Source: JBAXBF01 sp034429745
GTDB taxonomy: Bacteria; Chloroflexota; Anaerolineae; Anaerolineales; DRKV01
Direction: 5' to 3'
Assembly: GCA_034429745.1 (NCBI GenBank)
Contig: DAOUFY010000067.1
Span: forward strand, 1 to 15,969
DNA: 15,969 nt
Shown: piece by piece, positions 1 to 6,414 of the stretch
How positions within the stretch are numbered: the first letter of the stretch is position 1
How the letters are laid out: every line of letters starts with the position of its first letter
Translations under genes and position numbers: made by a program
The notes under the pieces: generated by a model
What the model was told of the DNA's origin: nothing
Seen by the model: the letters and a program-made list of their open reading frames with translations, nothing else
The model's database searches: none

Positions 1-723
1 GGAGGAGTATGCACCTATCCAGGAATAAGGCTTGCATCAGGCATTTACCAATTCCGAGTTAAAGCCAGAAATCAAACTGGGTGGGGTTCTTTCAGCGCAT
101 GGAAAGTGTTTATTATTGACTACAGGCAAGCCTTATTACCACCGCCATCACTTATCAGCCCGAATGGGATAATCAATACCTCAACACCATCTTTCCAATG
201 GAATAAGGTAAACGGGGCAGAAGAATATGACCTTTTAGTTACTTCTGGACTGAATGGAAGTGTGGTTATTAATCAAAGGGTAAGTGCGGCGAATTGCAGT
301 AACGATATTTGTTCTTATACTACTGTTACACCATTAGCGAAAGGTACCTATTCTTTCAAAGTGAGGTCAATAGATAATCAAGGAAGAGCGGGGTCATACA
401 GCTCTCCATTAACCTTCAGAGTGAATGTTAGCAGCTTGACAGCGCCGGTGAACTTATTGGTTGAGGAGACATCAACATATCGCCCATTGTTCAAGTGGGA
501 TAAAGTAGCTGGTGCAACGCGCTACTATTTGTTGGTATATCGGGACAACAATGGCACTTATCCGCTGCGAGCTTATGTCTATGCTTACAACTGCGTCAAT
601 CAGGTATGTTCTTATCGGGCGCCAAGGAATTTGTATCAAGGCAACTACCGATTTAAAGTGAGAGCTTATGAGGGCAGAGACTCTTCTGCCTATAGCGATT
701 GGAAAACTTTTACAATTCCATAG
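1..723 (+). CDS. C-terminal part of a surface/secreted protein with tandem Cys-containing Ig/FN3-like repeats (5' truncated by window)
   Basis: The frame is open from the first base, so the gene begins left of the window; the GTG at 106 is not its start. The visible 240 residues hold one partial and two complete repeats of about 95 residues (approximately residues 45-141 and 146-240). Each repeat has an F-x-W-x-K-V-x-G-A motif, a Y-x-L-L-V strand, a Cys pair five residues apart (C99/C104 and C198/C203) followed by S-Y, and a closing G-x-Y-x-F-K-V-R strand. The truncated first repeat shows the second Cys at residue 4. This pattern is that of fibronectin-III/Ig-like beta sandwiches in exported proteins, and the Cys pair could form a local disulfide outside the cell. 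Nothing catalytic is visible. The protein ends directly after the last repeat, with no LPXTG, PEP-CTERM or other anchor, so the functional domain must lie upstream. Exact family unknown to me. Confidence 0.8.
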   Translation, partial: GGVCTYPGIRLASGIYQFRVKARNQTGWGSFSAWKVFIIDYRQALLPPPSLISPNGIINTSTPSFQWNKVNGAEEYDLLVTSGLNGSVVINQRVSAANCSNDICSYTTVTPLAKGTYSFKVRSIDNQGRAGSYSSPLTFRVNVSSLTAPVNLLVEETSTYRPLFKWDKVAGATRYYLLVYRDNNGTYPLRAYVYAYNCVNQVCSYRAPRNLYQGNYRFKVRAYEGRDSSAYSDWKTFTIP

Positions 724-751
724 CAATACTTCTGTAAATAAATTCCATTAG

Positions 752-794
752 AAGCTGCACAGAGAAATAATAGAAGCAATGTGCAGCTTTTTTT
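752..794 (+). terminator. Rho-independent terminator after the repeat protein
   Basis: AAGCTGCACA at 752-761 pairs perfectly with TGTGCAGCTT at 780-789, giving a 10-bp stem with an 18-nt A-rich loop. It is followed by a run of seven T (788-794). It lies 28 bp after the stop of the repeat gene and just before the next promoter, so it insulates the two units. The loop is longer than usual. Confidence 0.8.
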
Positions 795-805
795 CCGTTA
801 GGTTC

Positions 806-820
806 CTTTTGTGATATAAT
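806..820 (+). promoter_or_regulatory. Extended -10 promoter of the dipeptidase operon
   Basis: A perfect TATAAT lies at 815-820, preceded by TG one base upstream (TGATATAAT, 812-820), the classic extended -10 of a SigA/sigma-70 promoter. No good -35 is seen 16-18 bp upstream (TTTCCG at 792-797 is the best). The start of transcription would be near 827, leaving a leader of only about 14 nt that consists mostly of the ribosome binding site AGGAG (829-833), 7 nt before the ATG. The 15-nt block CTTTTGTGATATAAT recurs with one mismatch before efp. Confidence 0.65.
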
Positions 821-840
821 TTACAAACAGGAGAACACAT

Positions 841-2220
841 ATGGCTATTCATCAAGCAATAAATTATGCTGCTGAACGACAGCAAGCATTTATTCAAGAA
901 ATCATCCAACTTTGCGCAATTCCTTCTGTTTCAGCCTCTTCAGAACATAAAGATGACGTTTTGAAGGCAGCGAATTGGTTGGCTGACAAATTAAGAGCAA
1001 TTGGCATTGAACAAGTCGCGATCATGGAAACTGGGGGAAATCCAATTGTATATGGGGAAAAGAAAAGCAAGCTGAGCAATGCAAAAACTGTGCTCCTCTA
1101 TGGGCACTACGATGTTCAGCCGGCAGAGAAAGAGACGCTAGCTTTCTGGAAAACACCACCTTTCGTTCCTACTATCATAGGAGAAAACCTTTATGCGCGC
1201 GGCGCAACGGATATGAAGGGCCAAATTATGGCTGGGGTTCATGCTATTGAAGCGTATCTCACTGCAGGGGAACCATTACTTAATTTTAAGTTCTTGCTTG
1301 AAGGCGAGGAAGAAATCAGTTCTTCGCATTTAGAAGAATTTATTGCGACTCATAAAGAGTTGTTAAGCTGCGATATTTTCCTGAACCTTGATGCCGGCAT
1401 GATTAGTTCAACCACCCCAACAATCACCTATGGGTTGCGGGGTTTAGCTTTATTTGAATTGACTGTATATGGTCCTAAGAACGATTTGCATTCAGGCTCT
1501 TTTGGAGGGACAGTCCATAACCCCGCAAAGGCTTTGTGTGAATTGATTACCGCCATGCATGATGAAAATCATCAAGTTGCCTTACCTGGCTTTTATAATC
1601 GAGTTCGCCCATTAGATGAGGAGGAGCGCAGGGAATTGGCAAGGCTGCCTCAAGATGAGGGATATTTTATAGAGCAGACAGGTGTACCCAAACTTTGGGG
1701 AGAACCTAATTATAGCCCCATAGAACGCGTCAGCGCACGTCCTACGTTAGAGATCAATGGGTTATACAGTGGATATATTGGTGAGGGGACAAAAACGGTT
1801 TTGCCGGCTTATGCCATGGCAAAGATTTCTACCCGCTTAGTCCCAGATCAAATTCCAGAAGAAGTTCATCAACAAATGAGAGCTTTTCTTGAAGCTAAAG
1901 CACCGCCAACCATCACATGGAAACTTCAATATTTAGGCGGCAATCCGGCTACCTTATCACCGCGTTCTTCACCTGCACTGCAGGCGCTGACAAAAGCATT
2001 TGAATGGACCTGGGGCAAGAAACCATATTATAAGCGAGAAGGGGGCAGTATTCCAGTTATTTTATATGCCCAAGAAATATTAAAAGCAGATGTGGTGAAC
2101 AGCGGTTTTTCTTTGCCTGAGGATAATATGCATGGTCCCAATGAAAAGCTACACTTGCCTACTTGGCAAAAAGGTGTACAAACCCTCATTTACTTTTTTG
2201 ACATTCTCGGAGAAGGATAA
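841..2220 (+). CDS. M20-family (CNDP-type) metallodipeptidase
   Basis: This 459-residue protein is a cytoplasmic zinc-dependent dipeptidase or aminoacyl hydrolase of peptidase family M20, carnosinase-like branch; length and motifs fit the family. The di-metal site can be read in order: H89 and D91 in GHYDVQP, bridging D124 in GATDMKG, the catalytic/ligand pair E156-E158 in LEGEEEIS, D184 in NLDAGM, and the last ligand H431 in DNMHGPNEK. H217 (LHSGSFGG) is the usual dimer-domain substrate/transition-state histidine, and the stretch around 398-406 (KREGGSIPV) matches the carboxylate-binding loop. The ATG at 841 follows AGGAG at good spacing and directly follows a promoter, so the start is firm. 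It is the first gene of a three-gene operon; its TAA shares one base with the next ATG. No signal peptide is visible. The exact substrate cannot be told from the sequence. Confidence 0.93.
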   Translation: MAIHQAINYAAERQQAFIQEIIQLCAIPSVSASSEHKDDVLKAANWLADKLRAIGIEQVAIMETGGNPIVYGEKKSKLSNAKTVLLYGHYDVQPAEKETLAFWKTPPFVPTIIGENLYARGATDMKGQIMAGVHAIEAYLTAGEPLLNFKFLLEGEEEISSSHLEEFIATHKELLSCDIFLNLDAGMISSTTPTITYGLRGLALFELTVYGPKNDLHSGSFGGTVHNPAKALCELITAMHDENHQVALPGFYNRVRPLDEEERRELARLPQDEGYFIEQTGVPKLWGEPNYSPIERVSARPTLEINGLYSGYIGEGTKTVLPAYAMAKISTRLVPDQIPEEVHQQMRAFLEAKAPPTITWKLQYLGGNPATLSPRSSPALQALTKAFEWTWGKKPYYKREGGSIPVILYAQEILKADVVNSGFSLPEDNMHGPNEKLHLPTWQKGVQTLIYFFDILGEG

Positions 2221-3125
2221 TGGGTATGAGTGAAACGCGTCTTCCCAATTATGGTGGTCAAGCTCTTATTGAGGGGGTTATGATGCGCGGCAGCTCCTAT
2301 GTAGCCAGAGCAATGCGGGCGCCTGATAAGCGCATAGTTATTGAAACTGAACCTTTAAGCGGTATATATCATTCTAAAATGACAAAAATCCCGTTTTTGC
2401 GAGGTTTGATATTATTATGGGATGCTCTTGGCTTGGGAATGCGTGCTATAACGATTTCTGCCAATTTGCAAACTGGTGAAGACGAAAAATTGGAAGGATT
2501 GCCGTTATTCTTCACTCTGCTCTTTGCTGTTGGATTAGCTGTGGGATTGTTTTTCGTTTTACCAGCCGGGATTGGACATTTTACCGAAAAACTCTTTGGC
2601 ATCTCTCAATGGTGGAGCAATGTTATTGAGGGGGTATTGCGCTTGATCATCTTATTGCTTTATTTATGGGCAATAGGAAAAATACCTGAAATTCAACGCG
2701 TGTTTGCTTATCATGGGGCGGAGCATAAGACGATTAATGCTTTTGAAGCGGGAGCTCCGCTTACCCCTGAAAGTGTGGCAAAATTTCCATTAGAACATAC
2801 TCGTTGCGGCACGGCTTTTTTGTTGGATGTTATCGTGCTATCTATCTTACTGTTTAGCATGCTTGGACCATTGCCAATGGAGTGGCGGATGGCGTCACGC
2901 GTGCTGTTAATCCCTGTCATTGCCGGGATTGCTTATGAATACCTGCGTTGGACCGCTAATCATCAGGAAGTAGCATTGGTGCGGGCATTGACTAAACCTA
3001 ACTTAGCACTACAGCATTTGACAACTCGCGAGCCTAGCTTAGATATGCTGGAAGTCGCTATAGCTTCATTCAACGCGATGCGCCAAGCCGAACAACAAGG
3101 AAAAGAAGAACAACTTGTCCTTTAG
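2220..3125 (+). CDS. DUF1385 (YqhQ-type) polytopic membrane protein
   Basis: The 301-residue protein carries the DUF1385 signature blocks: GGQALIEGVMMRG (residues 12-24), YHGAEHKT (164-171), HTRCGT (193-198) and the C-terminal N-L-A-L-Q-x-L-T-T-R-E-P segment (261-272). It has one amphipathic or membrane-associated stretch near 57-80 and probable membrane spans near 95-117, 136-157, 197-217 and 224-244. The invariant His, Glu and Cys residues (H165, E168, H169, H193, C196) suggest a metal-binding or enzymatic site, which is inference; the family has no function that I can assign securely. Its ATG overlaps the upstream stop by one base (TAATG), so translation is probably coupled. A second ATG at 2226 is better spaced from GGAGAAGG (2209-2216), so the protein may begin two residues later. 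Its 3' end overlaps the next gene by 11 bp. Confidence 0.9.
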   Translation: MGMSETRLPNYGGQALIEGVMMRGSSYVARAMRAPDKRIVIETEPLSGIYHSKMTKIPFLRGLILLWDALGLGMRAITISANLQTGEDEKLEGLPLFFTLLFAVGLAVGLFFVLPAGIGHFTEKLFGISQWWSNVIEGVLRLIILLLYLWAIGKIPEIQRVFAYHGAEHKTINAFEAGAPLTPESVAKFPLEHTRCGTAFLLDVIVLSILLFSMLGPLPMEWRMASRVLLIPVIAGIAYEYLRWTANHQEVALVRALTKPNLALQHLTTREPSLDMLEVAIASFNAMRQAEQQGKEEQLVL

Positions 3126-3993
3126 ACGTATTGTTTCCATTCTTTCTATAAGCTTAATAACCTTTGCTCTATTGTGTACCAGTGGCTGTCTCGGCCGCTC
3201 CCAGCCGGAGAGCAAAAGGGAATTAATCTTTAAAGGTGTAACCTATATCCGCGATGTCAAGAGAACCCCGCGTCCGATGGTCATCCATGCTATTATTGTG
3301 GATTTGCGGGCATCAGGGATAAGCACTTTAGTAACACCAGGGGACCCAAAACTTGACTTGCCTCTAAAAGCGATGACAACATCTCAATTCCTGTCAAAAT
3401 ATAACGTGCAAGTAGCCATAAATGGAGATAGCTTTACACCCTGGCACTCGCGTTCTGTCTTGGATTACTATCCGCATAAGGGTGATCCTGTTGCACCTTT
3501 GGGTTTTGCTGCTTCTAAAGGCATTGCTTATGCGGAAGCTTCTTCGGATGCTTTACCTACCTTGTATATCTCACGCACAAATCAAGCTCAATTCAATGCA
3601 AAAATAGGTAATTTGTATAATGCTATCTCGGGTACTACAATGTTGGTTCGTTGGGGTCAAGTGGTGAGCGGTTTAGCCAAAGAGACTGAACTCAATCCGC
3701 GCTCAGCAGTAGGGTTAGATAAGGTAAAAAAGAAGCTCATCCTGATGGTGATTGATGGCCGGCAGCCGGGTTATAGTGAAGGCGCTACTTTAGCAGAAAC
3801 TGCGGCCTTACTCATTAGTTATGGAGCTTATGAAGGAATGAATTTGGATGGCGGTGGTTCTGCAACGCTGGTGATGCAGTCGCGGTTGGGGTTCCCTCAG
3901 GTATTAAATTCACCAATCAACCATGGCATACCAGGCTGGGAAAGACCGGTAGCAAATCATTTAGGTATTTTTGCCGAAAGAGGGGGGGAATAA
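3115..3993 (+). CDS. Phosphodiester glycosidase (NAGPA/DUF2233-type) family lipoprotein-like exported protein
   Basis: Residues from about 58 to the end match the phosphodiester glycosidase domain named after the lysosomal uncovering enzyme NAGPA. Visible signature blocks are INGDSF (102-107), PRSAVG (195-200), IDGR (213-216), the hallmark NLDGGGSAT (243-251) and a closing RPVANHLGIF (277-286). The N-terminus has two Arg, a hydrophobic stretch (7-21) and Cys at 25 (TSGC), a weak lipobox, so it is probably secreted or lipid-anchored. Homologues cleave sugar-phosphate diester or related bonds; the natural bacterial substrate is generally unknown and I do not infer one. The only start that gives this signal peptide is TTG at 3115, inside the end of the DUF1385 gene (11-bp overlap), with purine-rich AAGGAAAAGAAGAA just before it. 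The 3' end contains a run of seven G (3982-3988) and stops 5 bp from a convergent gene. Confidence 0.88.
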   Translation: MSFRRIVSILSISLITFALLCTSGCLGRSQPESKRELIFKGVTYIRDVKRTPRPMVIHAIIVDLRASGISTLVTPGDPKLDLPLKAMTTSQFLSKYNVQVAINGDSFTPWHSRSVLDYYPHKGDPVAPLGFAASKGIAYAEASSDALPTLYISRTNQAQFNAKIGNLYNAISGTTMLVRWGQVVSGLAKETELNPRSAVGLDKVKKKLILMVIDGRQPGYSEGATLAETAALLISYGAYEGMNLDGGGSATLVMQSRLGFPQVLNSPINHGIPGWERPVANHLGIFAERGGE

Positions 3994-3998
3994 AAGGA

Positions 3999-5105
3999 TT
4001 ATCCTCTTAAATCAAAAGATACCCGCTCAAATTCGTGGGTGCAGTTCTTGAAGCAGTCAATAAGTATAGGGTCAAAGTGCTTGCCGCGTTCGGAGAGGAT
4101 AATTTCACAAGAGTCTTGATGGGGTATAGCTTTTTTATATACTCGGGTTGATGTCAACGCATCATAAACGTCAGCTAAAGCAACTATTCGTCCTGAAAGC
4201 GGGATTTCATCTCCGCTGAGATGATATGGATATCCGCTTCCATCCCATTTTTCGTGATGGCTTAAGGCTATTTCCATACCGACTTCGATCAATCCATATC
4301 CGGGATAAATTTGATTTACCGCGCTAAGAATTTCTTTTCCTATGATCGTATGCTTTTTCATCTCTTCAAATTCAGCGGATGTTAGCTTGGCGGGTTTCAG
4401 TAAAATTTCATCGCGAATGCCAACTTTGCCAATATCATGCAGAGGGGAAGCGTTTAGGATATTTTCAATATAAGAAGCGGTTAGCTGTTGTAAATATTTT
4501 TCAGATCTAATCAATTCATTAATCAATATGCTGCAATATTCTCGCACTCTGTCCAAATGGCGCCCGGTTTCCATATCTCGGAACTCTGCCATTTTAGCCA
4601 TGGCATAAATAATTGCCATTTGGGCGGCAGAGATTTCTCTCACTTTTTCCCTTACGCGTTCTTCAAGATAGTGGTTCTGTTCTTCAATAAGATTCCGATA
4701 TCTTATTTCTTGATCACGCAAGTGTTTCTTTTCGATAGCAGCGTTGACACGTGCTCTTAATAGGGTTGCATCAAATGGTTTTGTAAAGTAGTCTTCTGCG
4801 CCTAATTCGAGGCATTTTGATATGCTTCCAATATCATCTATACCCGAAATAACAATCACAGGCAAGTCCCGATACTGTGGGTGGTTCTTCAGCACTTCCA
4901 ATACTTGAAAACCATTCATGACTGGCATCATAATATCAAGCAGTATGATGTCAACATGATTACTATTGATTATTTCTAAGGCTTGCTTGCCGTTTTCAGC
5001 GAGTTCAGTAGCAAAGCCCATTTTGGCAAGCCGTTTTTTCAGGATGATGCGATTGTCTTCGTTATCATCTACAATGAGCACTGTATCTTGATTACGGCTA
5101 TTCAT
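3999..5105 (-). CDS. Response regulator with HD-GYP output (c-di-GMP phosphodiesterase)
   Basis: The 368-residue protein has an N-terminal receiver (about 6-125) with acidic pocket D13/D14, phospho-acceptor D57 in LLDIMMP and K109 in FTKP. A coiled-coil linker (about 126-165) leads to an HD-GYP domain (about 165-360). The latter shows H183 (GRHLDRV), H223-D224 in LHDIGKVGI, H252, H283-H284 and the diagnostic HHEKWDGSGYP (283-293), then D312 (LADVYDAL) and K324. All residues expected for an active cyclic di-GMP hydrolase of the RpfG type are present. Its ATG overlaps the stop of the upstream receiver gene (ATGA), so both are translated together, and the partner may feed it phosphate or compete for the same kinase. 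Phosphorylation would be expected to alter c-di-GMP breakdown and hence motility, attachment or surface features; that is family knowledge, not shown here. Confidence 0.95.
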   Translation of the reverse strand: MNSRNQDTVLIVDDNEDNRIILKKRLAKMGFATELAENGKQALEIINSNHVDIILLDIMMPVMNGFQVLEVLKNHPQYRDLPVIVISGIDDIGSISKCLELGAEDYFTKPFDATLLRARVNAAIEKKHLRDQEIRYRNLIEEQNHYLEERVREKVREISAAQMAIIYAMAKMAEFRDMETGRHLDRVREYCSILINELIRSEKYLQQLTASYIENILNASPLHDIGKVGIRDEILLKPAKLTSAEFEEMKKHTIIGKEILSAVNQIYPGYGLIEVGMEIALSHHEKWDGSGYPYHLSGDEIPLSGRIVALADVYDALTSTRVYKKAIPHQDSCEIILSERGKHFDPILIDCFKNCTHEFERVSFDLRG

Positions 5106-5461
5106 AATAACTTTTGAATTTTCTCGAGGAGTTTTGGAAAATCAATGGGTTTTATCTCATAATCATCGCAGCCGGCGCTGAGTGCTTTTTCGCGGTCTTC
5201 AATAAGAGCATGGGCAGTCAAGGCGATAACAGGAATATGATGAGTCTCAGGGTCATCTTTAATGCGGCGAGTAGCTTCCCAACCGTCAATGATGGGTATG
5301 CTCAAGTCCATAAGAACCAGGTCAGGTTTTTCGAGTTTAACTTTGAGGAGAGCTTGTTCACCATCTTCTGCGGTAGATACATCATATCCGTGACGGAGCA
5401 ATCTACGCGAGAGCATATCGCGATTCATTTCATTGTCTTCAACAAGAAGTATTTTTGGCAT
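5102..5461 (-). CDS. Single-domain (CheY/DivK-like) response regulator
   Basis: The 119-residue protein is a stand-alone receiver: E8/D9 acidic pair, phospho-acceptor D52 in LMDLSIP, T82 switch residue in ALTAHA, and K104 in YEIKP. There is no output domain, so it acts by protein contact or as a shuttle in a phosphorelay. It is the first gene of the minus-strand operon and overlaps the receiver-HD-GYP gene by 4 bp. Its start is supported by GAGGG (complement of 5465-5469), although the spacing to the ATG is short (3 nt). No histidine kinase lies next to it; the nearest is the hybrid kinase that begins at 11734. Confidence 0.92.
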   Translation of the reverse strand: MPKILLVEDNEMNRDMLSRRLLRHGYDVSTAEDGEQALLKVKLEKPDLVLMDLSIPIIDGWEATRRIKDDPETHHIPVIALTAHALIEDREKALSAGCDDYEIKPIDFPKLLEKIQKLL

Positions 5462-5519
5462 ATACCCTCAAGAACGGTTAAAATGCAAAAAGATTTACTA
5501 ATTTTTCCAAAACAAGGGC

Positions 5520-5528
5520 ATTATATCA
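5520..5528 (-). promoter_or_regulatory. Extended -10 promoter of the receiver / HD-GYP operon
   Basis: On the minus strand the sequence reads TGATATAAT (complement of 5528-5520), identical to the element before the dipeptidase gene. Transcription would begin near 5513, giving a leader of about 50 nt to the ATG at 5461. The region upstream is very AT-rich and holds no convincing -35. Confidence 0.55.
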
Positions 5529-5658
5529 TAAAAATATTAGGTATTTGTATAAAAATATTTATAAGGTTGTTATAAGATGGTGAAATTTTAATTTAGGTGC
5601 ATCTGTATGTTTGAATGGCATTATAAAATTATCAAACCAGCAAGCATAAGAGGGGTAT

Positions 5659-5673
5659 CTTTTGTGGTATAAT
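5659..5673 (+). promoter_or_regulatory. Extended -10 promoter of efp
   Basis: TGGTATAAT at 5665-5673 is a perfect extended -10, within CTTTTGTGGTATAAT, a 15-nt block that differs by one base from the block at 806-820. No recognisable -35 is present. Transcription would start near 5680, leaving a long leader before efp. The downstream HAD-DinB gene, 8 bp after efp, is probably on the same transcript. Confidence 0.6.
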
Positions 5674-5830
5674 ACGATCGCTTGAGCTTTTCTGTGGGGA
5701 AAAGTTAGCTTTAAAGTATTGCCTTTGAAGAAGATGAATAATATATTTTTATTTTTCAATATTTATACTAAGAAAGATTCAAAGCCAGAAAAAATGGCGT
5801 AAGAAATTATTGATAATCCTATGAAAACAG

Positions 5831-5852
5831 AAGGAACAAAATGGAGTTATGA
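5831..5852 (+). promoter_or_regulatory. Ribosome binding site with three-codon leader frame overlapping the efp start
   Basis: AAGGA (5831-5835) is placed 5 nt before an ATG at 5841, which opens the frame ATG GAG TTA TGA. Its TGA overlaps the efp ATG (ATGA, 5849-5852). The same AAGGA is 13 nt from the efp ATG, which is far, and the GGAG inside the mini-frame is only 2 nt from it. Termination-reinitiation from the mini-frame is therefore a plausible way to start EF-P synthesis. This is inference from spacing only. Confidence 0.35.
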
Positions 5853-6406
5853 TTGATGTAAATGAATTAAGAAAAGGCGTAACATTTGAATTAGATGGCA
5901 GTCTATATAAAGTGTTGGAGTATGAACATCATAAGCCGGGCCGCGGCAACGCGACTATCCGAGTGAAAGCCCGCAATCTACGAACCGGTGCAATTATTGA
6001 TAAAACTTTTGCTTCCGGCTTAAGAGTTGAAGAGGCAAGGCTGGATTATCATACTGTGCAGTATCTCTATAATGACGGCGAATTCTATTACTTTATGGAT
6101 ATGGAAACTTATGAACAGCCGGCGGTCAAGGCGGAGATTCTTGGCGATTCAGCCGCTTATTTAAAACCGCAGATGGAAGTAAAATTAACATTTTATCAGG
6201 GAGAACCGCTTGATGTCGAGCTCCCGCTAACGATTGACCTGTTGGTTACGCGTGCAGAACCAGCCGTACGCGGCAATACTGCTACCGGTGTAACCAAGAA
6301 AGTGGAAACTGAAACAGGGTTGGAAGTCCAAGTTCCAGCTTTTATAAATGAAGGGGATACGATCCGTGTGGATACTCGCACAGGAAGTTATGTAACGCGA
6401 GTATAA
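5849..6406 (+). CDS. efp: Translation elongation factor P (Arg-type modification loop)
   Basis: The 185-residue protein is full-length EF-P: an N-terminal KOW-like domain (about 1-63), an OB domain (about 64-125) and a C-terminal OB domain with the family signature region ending G-D-T-I-R-V-D-T-R-T-G-S-Y-V-T-R-V. EF-P binds between the P and E sites of the ribosome and rescues stalling at consecutive prolines. The tip of the first domain reads KPGRGNA, placing Arg32 where Lys is lysylated, hydroxylated or otherwise modified in many bacteria. Arg at this site is rhamnosylated by EarP in some proteobacteria, but no modification enzyme lies in this window. There is no alternative in-frame start, since a stop sits at 5822-5824. 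It heads a probable two-gene operon with the HAD-DinB gene. Confidence 0.97.
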   Translation: MIDVNELRKGVTFELDGSLYKVLEYEHHKPGRGNATIRVKARNLRTGAIIDKTFASGLRVEEARLDYHTVQYLYNDGEFYYFMDMETYEQPAVKAEILGDSAAYLKPQMEVKLTFYQGEPLDVELPLTIDLLVTRAEPAVRGNTATGVTKKVETETGLEVQVPAFINEGDTIRVDTRTGSYVTRV

Positions 6407-6414
6407 ATAATTAT

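Larger units (their letters stand above)
5462..5848. other. 387-bp divergent intergenic region between the receiver operon and efp
   Basis: This AT-rich gap carries the two divergent extended -10 promoters (minus strand at 5528-5520, plus strand at 5659-5673) and a roughly 170-nt efp leader. Within the leader I see only weak structure: a 7-bp match CTTTGAA/TTCAAAG (5724-5730 with 5778-5784) across a long loop, and a 4-bp GCCA/TGGC hairpin (5784-5798). No riboswitch class is recognised. Short frames here are low-complexity and not credible genes. Confidence 0.6.

Noticed and set aside
5114..5575. 153-codon plus-strand frame antisense to the single-domain receiver
   Set aside because: The receiver on the other strand is unambiguous. 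This frame is its shadow and runs on into AT-rich intergenic sequence.
5685..5711. Possible hairpin early in the efp leader
   Set aside because: Only five consecutive pairs form (TTTTC with GAAAA), with a mismatch next to them. This is too weak to call a riboswitch or attenuator.
5559..5759. 66-codon minus-strand frame in the divergent intergenic region
   Set aside because: It is low-complexity, AT-driven sequence that covers the efp promoter and leader, with no ribosome binding site and no similarity.
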